From CAZUHB01 sp964620445 (GTDB lineage Bacteria > Planctomycetota > B15-G4 > CAYZWU01), in the NCBI GenBank assembly GCA_964620445.1, contig CAZUHB010000031.1:12184-76183 (forward strand): a DNA stretch of 64,000 nucleotides. Reading direction: 5' to 3'. The number at the start of each line of letters is the position of its first letter. Position 1 is the first letter of the stretch. Below the pieces are notes generated by a model, which worked only from the letters and a program-made list of their open reading frames with translations, was not told the DNA's origin and did no database searches. This document shows positions 52,109-60,656 of this stretch, one piece after another. Position numbers and translations under genes: made by a program.

Positions 52109-53182
52109 TCAGCGCCCCCGGGGCGTTCTGAGCTCGGCAAAATGCTCCATCAACTTCTCGTGGAGAATCTCGGCGAGGACATTGTGTCCGAGCACATTCG
52201 GATGCAGCTCGTCGAGCGAATACACGTCCGCATCCGGACCGCGGCGGCTGAAGTCGTCGAGCAGGTCCTCGACCCGCACACCGCCTGCCTCGAGCGCCGC
52301 GGTCTTCAGCCAATCGAACATCTTCGAGAACCGATAGTCCTCGAAGGGACGATTGAATCCGGGTATGTTGAAGACGAGGAGCTCGAAACCGTGCTCGTCG
52401 GAAAGTCTTTTGAGCAGACCGAGGCCCTGTTTCACGTTCTTTTTTGGTTGGCCACCCTCAATAGATCGGTCGGACGCGGGCGGATCCGACCCAAAGCGCT
52501 GTTTGATGAGATGGTGGATCACAAAGGCGAGCCGCGAATATTTCAGGAGACCGCTCTCGTAGGAGACGAGGTGCCCCGGTGTGCGCGCCTCCGTGTTCAC
52601 GGCGAGCAGCCGCTCGTAGACACCCCCGTCCGATCCGGGCCAGAAATCGTTCATGCAAAATCCGACGAGCACGTAGTCGGGCTGGTAGACAAGCCCCTTG
52701 CATCTCAGTGTCTCCGCTTCCTGCATGGTGCAATACCCGCCCACTCCCATGTTGTAAACCTGGACCCTGGTCGTCCCGCTGTCCCTGTTGAGCAGTTCCT
52801 CGAGTTTCTTTGGATAGGTATCGTCCAGGTTCTCGATACCATTCCCGGAGGTAATCGAATCCCCGAGAACGATGACGCGCAGCGTACCGCCGGGTTTCTC
52901 CACGTCGAATTCACGGTCGCGAAATCCCGCTGAATTGATCGCGAAGTTGGTATGAAAATCATCATATGGTGTATCGGTCGGCTCGTAACACGGCCGGTAC
53001 TCGTACTTGAGGATCGGATTCTCGGACAACCTGTAACTGGGAATGAAGAGCGGTTCGAGGCGCTTCGGGCCGAGATCGAAGATCCGAACCGCGGCCTCTC
53101 CCGCCAGAAAGGCAAAGACGATCCCTATACAGACGAAAACGATTCGAACGAATATGAACTTGACAAGAGTATGCCTTGACAT
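52109..53182 (-). CDS. SGNH/GDSL-family hydrolase with N-terminal membrane anchor
   Basis: A 357-residue protein with an N-terminal hydrophobic segment (FIFVRIVFVCIGIVFAFLAG), so anchored to the inner membrane with the enzyme outside. The SGNH catalytic serine is S109 in IVLGDSITSGNG, oxyanion residues follow in NMGVGGYCT and the Asp/His pair in DELHPNVLGH. Such enzymes remove or add acyl groups on lipids, sugars or polymers. It is convergent with the acyl-CoA synthetase, 12 bp apart. Substrate unknown. Confidence 0.9.
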   Translation of the reverse strand: MSRHTLVKFIFVRIVFVCIGIVFAFLAGEAAVRIFDLGPKRLEPLFIPSYRLSENPILKYEYRPCYEPTDTPYDDFHTNFAINSAGFRDREFDVEKPGGTLRVIVLGDSITSGNGIENLDDTYPKKLEELLNRDSGTTRVQVYNMGVGGYCTMQEAETLRCKGLVYQPDYVLVGFCMNDFWPGSDGGVYERLLAVNTEARTPGHLVSYESGLLKYSRLAFVIHHLIKQRFGSDPPASDRSIEGGQPKKNVKQGLGLLKRLSDEHGFELLVFNIPGFNRPFEDYRFSKMFDWLKTAALEAGGVRVEDLLDDFSRRGPDADVYSLDELHPNVLGHNVLAEILHEKLMEHFAELRTPRGR

Positions 53183-53279
53183 GACACGTACCGAACTGAC
53201 AGTCTTTGTCCTACCGTTGAGATCTAAATATCGTCAACAAGCAGCGAATCACAAACTATTTTTTCGGAGCTGATCGTCC

Positions 53280-53828
53280 ATGTTCGCGCTCGAATCAACT
53301 GTTCTCGTGCTCGTCGACATCCAGGGAAAACTCGCCCAGATGATGGACGGGAAAGATTTCTTCTTCGAACGGAGCGCCACCCTCGTCCAGGGGCTGAGGA
53401 TCCTCGAGACTCCAGTCGTCTGGGTTGAGCACAATCCCCTGGGCCTGGGCCGAACCGTGCCCGAGGTGGCCCGGCACCTCGACGGCCTCGCGCCGGTCGA
53501 GAAGAACACCTTCAGCTGCTGCGGGAACGAGGCCTTTCTGGGCGCCCTCGGCGCACACGGCGCACACGGTCGGGGCCAGGTCCTCCTGGCCGGGATGGAA
53601 ACGCACATCTGCATCCTGCTCACGGCGCTCGACCTTCTCAAAAAGGGTTACGAGGTGCAGGTCGTGGAAGACGCGGTCTCGTCGCGGAGCGCGCCAAACA
53701 AGCGGAACGCCCTGTGCAGAATGCGCGACGCCGGTGTCGCGGTGACCAACGTGGAGACCGTCTTCTATGAACTGATGCACAGCGCCGACCACCCCCGGTT
53801 CCGTGATATCCTGAAACTGATCAAGTAG
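53280..53828 (+). CDS. Isochorismatase-family cysteine hydrolase
   Basis: A 182-residue protein with the triad D13 (VLVDIQ), K75 (VEKNTFSCC) and C111 (GMETHICILLTA) of the isochorismatase/nicotinamidase-like family. It hydrolyses amide or enol-ether-like substrates; members of this size (YcaC-like) have mostly unknown substrates. It is a cytoplasmic protein and divergent from the SGNH hydrolase gene. The DNA repeat coding GAHGAHG near 53560 is a small local duplication. Confidence 0.88.
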   Translation: MFALESTVLVLVDIQGKLAQMMDGKDFFFERSATLVQGLRILETPVVWVEHNPLGLGRTVPEVARHLDGLAPVEKNTFSCCGNEAFLGALGAHGAHGRGQVLLAGMETHICILLTALDLLKKGYEVQVVEDAVSSRSAPNKRNALCRMRDAGVAVTNVETVFYELMHSADHPRFRDILKLIK

Positions 53829-53909
53829 CCGGAAACGGTTCGGAACGCCCGCGGCCCGGCCGCGGGGTGCGCGTTGCGCGCCCGCGGGGGCTGCTGTCCG
53901 GGCGGCTGA

Positions 53910-54782
53910 TCACATGCCGCCCATGAAACTCATCACGATCTTGTTGAACTCCTCCTGGGTTTCGGCCTTGGCGAGTTGATCGACGATCGTTTCTATCTCC
54001 GCCATCTGCGCCAGAGCATTCGTTTTCTGCTCCGCGGTCATGAAGGAGGTCATCTGGGCGATCTCGGCCTTCGTCTCCTCGACGCCTCTCTTCCAGTCAC
54101 TGGCAATATCCTCGGGAACCCACTTGCCCTCCACCTTGACCATGGCCATGGTCACGGGATCCTCGCCCTCGTACTTGAGCTCGATCACCGCCTTGTCGCC
54201 GTCGGTCGACTTGACGTTGACCTCGACGTTGCCGAACTTGTCCCAGGTTGCGGCCATTTCAGGATTTGCCGTGAGCTTGGAGAGTGTCTCCAACTGAACC
54301 ATGATTTTACTGCCCGTACCGCTCAAGAAATCGTCCACGTCGAGCGACTTCAGCGAGTCGTGGGTCTCCAGCTCACTCGAGGCGATGATGTCTACGATCT
54401 CGACGATGTCGTTCCAGTTCTTCTTGAGCTCTTCCTGATCCCTGATCACCATGGCGAGAAGACCCTGCTGGAGCATGGGAAGTCCCAAAATGAAGTCCCG
54501 CTTGTCCTTCAGCACATCCACTGCCTTGTTGGCGATGACAAGGGCTTTGTCGTACACATCGGCGTCGATCTTGGCGGCCGCGTCGTGGATGAGGGATTCC
54601 ACATCCGACTGGTAGCTGGCGGGCATGGCGTCCCAGATCACACCGGCGTTGTTGTTTTCCAGTTCATTGAACACGGTGCGTACAGTCCCTTCCGGCGAAT
54701 CGGACATGGCATCGCCGCATCCTGTCACGCTCAGGGACGACAGAACGATCACCACCGCCGGAAGGATCATTCGATTCAGCAT
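53910..54782 (-). CDS. Lipoprotein of unknown function
   Basis: A 290-residue lipoprotein (lipobox SVTGC) starting at the ATG at 54782, where AGAGGAG is present. The mature part starts with a domain like those in exported Lipoprotein/NTF2-like proteins (PEGTVRTVFNELENNNAGVIWDAMP) and ends in long helices (AEIAQMTSFMTAEQKTNALAQMAEI). Family not recognised. It stands alone; the nearest other gene on its strand is far away. Confidence 0.8.
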   Translation of the reverse strand: MLNRMILPAVVIVLSSLSVTGCGDAMSDSPEGTVRTVFNELENNNAGVIWDAMPASYQSDVESLIHDAAAKIDADVYDKALVIANKAVDVLKDKRDFILGLPMLQQGLLAMVIRDQEELKKNWNDIVEIVDIIASSELETHDSLKSLDVDDFLSGTGSKIMVQLETLSKLTANPEMAATWDKFGNVEVNVKSTDGDKAVIELKYEGEDPVTMAMVKVEGKWVPEDIASDWKRGVEETKAEIAQMTSFMTAEQKTNALAQMAEIETIVDQLAKAETQEEFNKIVMSFMGGM

Positions 54783-55130
54783 TTCGATCTCCTCTTTGTC
54801 GATATACATATAAGGATCGTCAATTTCCCAGGCCGTATTCTATCCCAATTTTCTCCCCATCGAGAGTGTCTATTCAAATTCTGAAAACCGCCCCGGTCAA
54901 GATTACCTCAGCGCGCATCGGTTTTTATTTTTTTCCCGTTCACAGCCTTGATCCGCGTGCTAAAGATCTCTACGTATTCAACCGTACGGATCGGGTATTT
55001 AATCACACAATTCGAAAACGCCTTTCAATCTGCTGCAAGGCGCCTGTCAAAGGTGCGGGCGGCGGTGCGGGCTCCTCGTCCCGATCCACTCTTACGTGAA
55101 ACGTACTCTCGAGAATCTGGAGAAAGATAA
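54783..55130. other. Divergent intergenic region
   Basis: No supported gene. The stretch is AT-rich around 54830-54930 with a T-run near 54920, and carries the promoters for the lipoprotein gene (minus) and the secreted protein at 55131 (plus). Confidence 0.4.
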
Positions 55131-56852
55131 ATGAAATTCACTCACATTTTGCTGACCTCGGTCCTGACTCTCTTTGCTCTCCTGGCTCCGGCGCCGCAGG
55201 CTGCAGCGTCGGATATCGCCTACCTGGAAACGGTGTATGACACCGATTTCGCGACCGCCGGCGTTGCGGGCTTGAGATCGGTCGGCAGCGGCGAGATCAC
55301 CATGACCGGCATCGGCGGTACGGTCGAGATGGCCTACCTCTTCTGGAGCGTTCTCTCGAACGACACCGATCCCTCGGTGGCGGCCGACGTGTTCGTCAAC
55401 GGAAGTCCCGTGACCGGCACGAACATCGGTTTCTCCGACGACAACTGCTGGGGCTCGGATCACAGCCAGGCGTACCGCGCCGACGTGACCGACCTCGTCA
55501 TCGCCACGGGCAACGGCACCTACACCCTGACCGGCTTCGCGTCGGGCGGCGATGCCGACTCGAACGGCGCCTCCCTCGTCGTGTTCTTCGATGACGGGGA
55601 CGTCACCAATGACCGCGACATCGTGGTCTTCGAGGGCAATGACAGCAACATCACGAACACCTACGATGCCGACGGATGGAACGTGACCCTGGCGGGGATC
55701 AACTACGATTCGGGTTCGGCGAACCTTCAGCTCCACGTGGCCGACGGCCAGATTTTCGCCGATGACGCGCTCGTCATGAACGCCTCCACCCTCGAGGCGG
55801 GCGGCGAGATCTTCAGCGGCGACTCGGTCCCGTCCGACAACACCGGCCCGGGCGGCAACGGCGCCCTCTGGGACATCAAGACGTGGGATGTGACCTCTTA
55901 TCTCTCGCCCGGTCCCAACACGCTCGAGCTCGTCACCGGCGTTGCGAGCGACTGCCTCGGACTGATCGTTGCCGTGATCGATCTTCCTGCCGGCGCGGCG
56001 CCGCCCCCTCCTCCGCCGACGAGCGACTTCGTGATCTACTCGCTTCACAGCTGCTCGATCAAGGCCGCCGAGGTGACCGGCGACGTAGGTGCCAAGGATA
56101 TGGCCCACGATAGCTGGGTCCACCAGAACTTCGAGACCCACATCGGCTACGACGCCACCCTCTTCGGCAACTGCTACGGCGACTCGCTGAAGGTGAGCCC
56201 CAAGGCCTACGTGAGCGGCGACGTCCACTTCAACGACGCCAAGATCTCTCCGAAGGCCCTGGTCGACGGCGACCTCTTCAGCCCCCTCGATCTTCCCGTG
56301 GAAGATCCGAGCCCGACCTTCCCCAAGTTCACCCCGGGTGTCGACGATGTGTATGTCCCCGGCGAGACCATGCAGACCCTGCCCGCCGGCGACTACGGTA
56401 TGGTGGAGCTCGCCAAGTCGAAGAACAAGACGATGCCCACCACCCTGAAGCTCGAGGGCGGCGTGTACAACATCAAGAGCCTCACCCTCGGACGCCAGAC
56501 CCGCCTCGAGTGCCTCGCTCCCTGCGAGATCCGCATCATGGGCGGCCTCTCGGCCATGAAGAAGGCCTACATCGGCCCGGCTGACAATCCCTTCGACGAA
56601 GAGCTGGGCGCCGCCGATATCGACATCTTTGTCGAGGGCGAAGACAGCGATCCTCTCGCGTCGACGGTCGCCGCCGTTGTGCTCGGCCCCAGGACCGAAA
56701 CGCGCGCCCACATCTTCGCGCCCAACGGCACGATCATGATCGGCGGATGGAAGGTCTACGCCGCGGGCGTGTTCATCGGCAAGTGGGTCCAGGTCTTCGG
56801 CAGCAGCACCTCGGTGGTGCTCGAAACCGATTCCAGCGAGAACCCTGAATAA
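55131..56852 (+). CDS. Secreted adhesion-like protein with beta-helical C-terminal domain
   Basis: A 573-residue exported protein with a signal peptide (HILLTSVLTLFALLAPAPQAAAS) and AGAAAGATAA upstream of the ATG. Residues about 30-290 show the pattern AYLFWSVLS, YRADVTDLV and GASLVVFFDDG found in beta-sandwich domains of exported proteins (some DUF3344-like). A proline spacer (APPPPPPTSD) follows. The C-terminal 280 residues carry repeats like KVSPKAYVSGDVHFNDAKI and KISPKALVDGDL, similar to bactofilin or DUF7305-like beta-helix domains. Function unknown; probably a surface or filament protein. An intrinsic terminator follows at 56900. Confidence 0.75.
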   Translation: MKFTHILLTSVLTLFALLAPAPQAAASDIAYLETVYDTDFATAGVAGLRSVGSGEITMTGIGGTVEMAYLFWSVLSNDTDPSVAADVFVNGSPVTGTNIGFSDDNCWGSDHSQAYRADVTDLVIATGNGTYTLTGFASGGDADSNGASLVVFFDDGDVTNDRDIVVFEGNDSNITNTYDADGWNVTLAGINYDSGSANLQLHVADGQIFADDALVMNASTLEAGGEIFSGDSVPSDNTGPGGNGALWDIKTWDVTSYLSPGPNTLELVTGVASDCLGLIVAVIDLPAGAAPPPPPPTSDFVIYSLHSCSIKAAEVTGDVGAKDMAHDSWVHQNFETHIGYDATLFGNCYGDSLKVSPKAYVSGDVHFNDAKISPKALVDGDLFSPLDLPVEDPSPTFPKFTPGVDDVYVPGETMQTLPAGDYGMVELAKSKNKTMPTTLKLEGGVYNIKSLTLGRQTRLECLAPCEIRIMGGLSAMKKAYIGPADNPFDEELGAADIDIFVEGEDSDPLASTVAAVVLGPRTETRAHIFAPNGTIMIGGWKVYAAGVFIGKWVQVFGSSTSVVLETDSSENPE

Positions 56853-56899
56853 TCGATACTCCCGTTCCGCGGTCTCCCGGCCGCGGGTCGATCCGATAG

Positions 56900-56940
56900 G
56901 GGGGGGATGAGAGATTTTCTCGTCCCCCCCTTCTCTTATT
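56900..56940 (+). terminator. Rho-independent terminator
   Basis: A stem of seven G-C pairs extended by AxGAGA (56900-56912 with 56918-56930, one T-G wobble) is followed by TTCTCTTATT. It closes the secreted-protein gene ending at 56852. Confidence 0.9.
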
Positions 56941-57001
56941 GGCGAGTACCGAGCCCGCGGGCCACGCAACGGCTCACCCGAGCGGAAGGGAGTTTTCCGA
57001 A

Positions 57002-58654
57002 ATGTTATCATCCTCTCACTCTGCACCTGTACTCCGAATGGCCTTGATACTCGTGATCGTTATCTGTCTCTCGATGCTGGTCGCTGTCCCCGCGCGGGGA
57101 GACCAAAATCAGGACGCCAAGATCATCGCTTCCGACGCTGCTGCGATGGATGAGTTCGGCAGCGCGGTCACCCTGTGGGGCGGCGTCGCTCTTGTCGGCT
57201 CGAAACATGATGACGACAACGGGTACAACTCAGGTTCCGCCTACGTGCTGCGGCAGGACCCTGCCACGGGATCGTGGACAGAGGAGGCCAAGCTCCTCCC
57301 CGCGGACGGATCGGACTCCGACTTTTTCGGCTTCTCCGCCGCCTTGTGCGGCAACATCGCACTGATCGGGGCGCCCTGGGACGATGGTGACTGGGAAGAC
57401 TCCGGATCGGTCTACGTGTTCGGCTACGACCCGGTCTCCGGCACATGGAACCAGGAAACCAAGCTCCTTCCCACCGACGACGGTCCCGGGGACGCCTTCG
57501 GCTTCTCGATCGCCTTTGACGGAGAAGTCGCTCTGATCGGCACGCCCTACTACTACGACGCCGGGCTGGACACTGGAGCGACCTTCGTGTTCCGCTACGA
57601 CCCCGGCTCGGGCACATGGACCGAGGAGGCCATGCTCATCCCTTCCGATGGTGCGGGCTCCGAATTCTTTGGCGATGCCGTGGCTCTTTCCGGCAACCGG
57701 GCACTGATCGGGGCGCCGGCCGACGACGACAATGGTTACTGGTCCGGCTCGGTCTACCTGTTCGAGTACGACCCAGGCTCCTCGACCTGGACCGAGATCG
57801 ACAAGTTCCTTGCTTCCGACGGCGGCATGGCGGACTGGTTCGGCGACTCGGTCGCTCTCGAGGGAGACACCGCTCTGATCGGAGCCTCCAGCACGGATGA
57901 CAGTGGTTTCGCCTCGGGATCAGCCTACGTTTTCGAGTACGACTCTACCTCCGGTGCGTGGATCGAGGAACAAAAACTGCTCGCATCGGACGGCGCGGAA
58001 AACTATGCATTCGGCCAGGCGGTCACACTCTCCGGCCACAACGCCGTGATCACCTCGATCGGGGATTATGTTGACGGGCCCTATTCCGGGTCCGCCTATC
58101 TGTTCGTGTACGATCCGGCCTCGGGCGAGTGGTTGGAGGACGACAAATTCCTCGTGACCGACGGCCGGTCGTGGAAACGGTTCGGCACAGCGGCCGTACT
58201 TTCTGGCGAGACGGCGCTCATCGCGGCGCAGTTCGACCGCGAGATCGGACCGGCCAGCGGATCGATCTACTTCTTCGATATCACTGTCGATCCCCCCGAG
58301 CCCGACATCAAGGTCGACGGCCAGGACGGCCCGCTCACGATCCCGTCCACGCAGACCGTGTCGATGACCGTCTCCCTCGATCCGGGCGATCAGAGAATGG
58401 CCCACGACTGGTGGGTGGCCGGCGTCCAGGACAACACCTTCCTGTATTGCTGGACGCACCCGGTCGGCTGGCAGTATTGCGCGAACTGGAAACCGGTCCG
58501 GGCCTACAATGGAAAGCTTCTCGCGATCAGTGACTTTCTTATCTCGCAGAGCGCCATCCCGGTGGGATCGTGGAAATTCGTTTTCGCCGTGGACGAGTTG
58601 AACAACGGGTACGAGGGGACTTACCTCGATTCCATTCACGTGACATCTCAGTGA
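57002..58654 (+). CDS. Secreted seven-repeat FG-GAP beta-propeller with C-terminal PDIK module
   Basis: A 550-residue exported protein. The ATG at 57002 has AAGGGAG upstream and a signal peptide follows (APVLRMALILVIVICLSMLVAVPARG). Seven repeats of the form FGxSVALxGxxALIGAxxDDxxGxxSGSVYVFxYDP cover residues about 45-430, matching integrin-alpha-like FG-GAP blades. The last 117 residues (58301-58651) begin PDIKVDGQDGP and share the module seen in the protein at 9538, with a conserved Cys pair in LYCWT and WQYC. The role is probably surface binding outside the cell. Confidence 0.88.
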   Translation: MLSSSHSAPVLRMALILVIVICLSMLVAVPARGDQNQDAKIIASDAAAMDEFGSAVTLWGGVALVGSKHDDDNGYNSGSAYVLRQDPATGSWTEEAKLLPADGSDSDFFGFSAALCGNIALIGAPWDDGDWEDSGSVYVFGYDPVSGTWNQETKLLPTDDGPGDAFGFSIAFDGEVALIGTPYYYDAGLDTGATFVFRYDPGSGTWTEEAMLIPSDGAGSEFFGDAVALSGNRALIGAPADDDNGYWSGSVYLFEYDPGSSTWTEIDKFLASDGGMADWFGDSVALEGDTALIGASSTDDSGFASGSAYVFEYDSTSGAWIEEQKLLASDGAENYAFGQAVTLSGHNAVITSIGDYVDGPYSGSAYLFVYDPASGEWLEDDKFLVTDGRSWKRFGTAAVLSGETALIAAQFDREIGPASGSIYFFDITVDPPEPDIKVDGQDGPLTIPSTQTVSMTVSLDPGDQRMAHDWWVAGVQDNTFLYCWTHPVGWQYCANWKPVRAYNGKLLAISDFLISQSAIPVGSWKFVFAVDELNNGYEGTYLDSIHVTSQ

Positions 58655-58736
58655 GCCGGAACGGGGAATTCGCCCAAATCGGATTGCGGGGTCCGTTCTA
58701 GCCATTATTCAGGGAAACGAGACCGTTCAGTTGAAC

Positions 58737-58778
58737 CACCCTCCAGTATCACACTGTTGCGTATGACACTGGAGGGTG
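58737..58778 (+). terminator. Hairpin after FG-GAP gene, possible terminator
   Basis: A 15-bp stem with one mismatch (58737-58751 with 58764-58778) around a 12-base loop. No T-run follows, so it may be a bidirectional or Rho-assisted stop between this gene and the converging gene ending at 58817. Confidence 0.5.
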
Positions 58779-58816
58779 CGATCACGAGTCAGGATCACAT
58801 CGGATTCGACCGGCTG

Positions 58817-60154
58817 TCAGGGAAGGATCTCTATGGCGGCCGCGTTGGATGCATAATCCCAGGGCGTTCGCGTGGCAAAGGCGTAGTGCATGATCTTGCC
58901 CACCCAGGTCGGCTGGATCGGCGGCACGTTGAGCGATGCGGACGCCTGTCCCGACGCATCGAGGTTCCCCCAGAAGTCCTGGAAGATCGCCGTGTTCAGC
59001 CGTGCCAGGATATAGTCGGTGAACCAGTCCCTGTTCAGCGGTATGGTCACCAGCCCGCCCGGAAGCAGGGTGCCCGGCTCGGTTCCGGACAGGGTGCCCA
59101 CCACGCAGTATCCCCGGTTCGCGTTGGGCGCGCCGGCATCGAGCGCGAACTGGATCGAGCCGCCCGCGGAGGCGGAAACCTGGTTCGTGTCGAGTAAAAG
59201 CGGACCGACAGCGCGGAAGTGCCACACGAAGCCTGTCCCCGCATTCGGGTCGTAGCAACCGGCGAGCAGGTCCTTCGTACCGTCGTTGTCCCAATCGATT
59301 GCGAAAGGCCTGGAGTTGTAACCCAGATCGATCGTCTGGCCGCCCGCTTCCATGAGCGTGTATCCGTTGAAGGCGGGCGCCGCGTTCGTGCCCACGTTGC
59401 GGACGTAGAAGAAGTTCCCCTGGGTCTCGCCGGCAATGATATCCTTGGCGCCGTCGCCGTCCCAGTCGACCACGTCGGGGCTCGTTCTGCCGCCGATGTC
59501 GAGATTGCCCGCACCGTCCTGAACAAAGGAGGTGGATGAAAAAGCAGGATCGGCGTCTGTGTTGGTATTGAGAAGGATGAAGATCTTTCCGTCGTGCTCC
59601 CCGCAGAGCAGGTCCTTCTTTCCGTCCTCGTTCCAGTCGACCACCACGGGCATCGAGTTGTAACCGCAGTCGAAATCCACACCGCCGACCTCGATATAGG
59701 AGAAGTTGAAAAAGGAGGGAGAAGCATTGGAGCCGATGTTGATGTAGAGACGGATGTGGCCATCCCGTTCGCCGGCAATCAGATCCTTGTTGCCGTCGTT
59801 GTTCCAGTCCACTACTCGTGGACTCGAGCCCATGCATCATCCAAAGGATGTGACGATCGGCGAACCGCCCGCCTCGAGAAGCGAACTGCTCGTGAAGAGC
59901 GGGGCGAAATCCGAACCTTGATTGAGATAGAGATGGATGTGGCCGTTCGTGTACTGACCGATGAGCAGATCTTTGGCGCCGTCCTCGTTCCAGTCGACGC
60001 AACATGGGATGAGGTGCGCGTCGACATCGATCGGGCCTCCGCTGTCGTTGACGTAGACTCCCGTGTCGAGCTCCGGAGCGTCACCTGGGGCGGGACCGTT
60101 GAATAGAACGAATGAGACACAGGTTGCGACAATCAAGCATAACTTACTGTACAC
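58817..60154 (-). pseudogene. Secreted FG-GAP protein gene interrupted by an in-frame TGA
   Basis: One reading frame of 446 codons holds two open segments. The N-terminal part starts at a GTG at 60154 with GGAGG upstream and a signal peptide (SKLCLIVATCVSFVLFNGPA), then an FG-GAP repeat (CVDWNEDGAKDLLIG). At 59837-59839 the frame meets TGA, followed by TGC and then ATG (59833), and continues in the same frame with four further repeats (VVDWNNDGNKDLIAG, VVDWNEDGKKDLLCG, VVDWDGDGAKDIIAG, AIDWDNDGTKDLLAG) and the C-terminal module (58820-59194) found also at the end of the M28 gene. The repeat spacing runs straight through the TGA. A nonsense mutation is the simplest reading; readthrough or a sequencing error is possible. 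Without the N-terminal part the second half has no signal peptide. Confidence 0.8.
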
Positions 60155-60656
60155 TATCGGGTTCCTCCAATAAAAGTAAATCGAAATCGGCAGAACAGGT
60201 GCTTTCATACAGTATTAGAATGAATAGTTTAATTATATACTTCATCCCTGTCAATGCTTCATACCGGTTCCGCTCGAATTCTCGATTTTTCTCATGGACG
60301 CCGCTGGGAAGAAACGACTCCCCCATTAATTGGGATGCCAAGGAAGTCTGGATTTGTGAGCGGCCTCACCGACCGGGTGCTTGGGGGGGATTTCGATCTC
60401 TTCGAGTGATCAACGCTCAGCGCGCTGTGGCCGTGTCCTCTTGCGGTCGAGAAGGAGGTCGATGATCCGGACGAGGATCCTCTCGAAGATCGAGACCTGC
60501 CAGAGACCTTACCGCCGATGGCGGTGGGGCCGGATCAGACGTTTCGTCGATCGCCCTTCTCTTCCCGCTGCCTCGCGATGCATCGCCTGAACAAACTCCA
60601 ACGTGTTTCGGGGCTTTTCGGCTGTTCTACAGGCGTGCTCTCCGCGGCTCGATGAA
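60155..60656. other. Intergenic region, gene-poor
   Basis: 502 bp with no gene I can support. Several short open frames overlap, none with a ribosome-binding site or known motif. It may hold remnants of a lost gene and the promoter for the gene starting at 60154. Confidence 0.4.

Noticed and set aside
59820..59836. Selenocysteine insertion at the TGA in the FG-GAP gene
   Set aside because: No convincing SECIS stem-loop follows the TGA, and FG-GAP proteins are not known selenoproteins; a nonsense mutation is simpler.
60381..60590. Short open frame in the gap before the toroid gene, first thought a transposase remnant
   Set aside because: No transposase motif, no inverted repeats and no ribosome-binding site.
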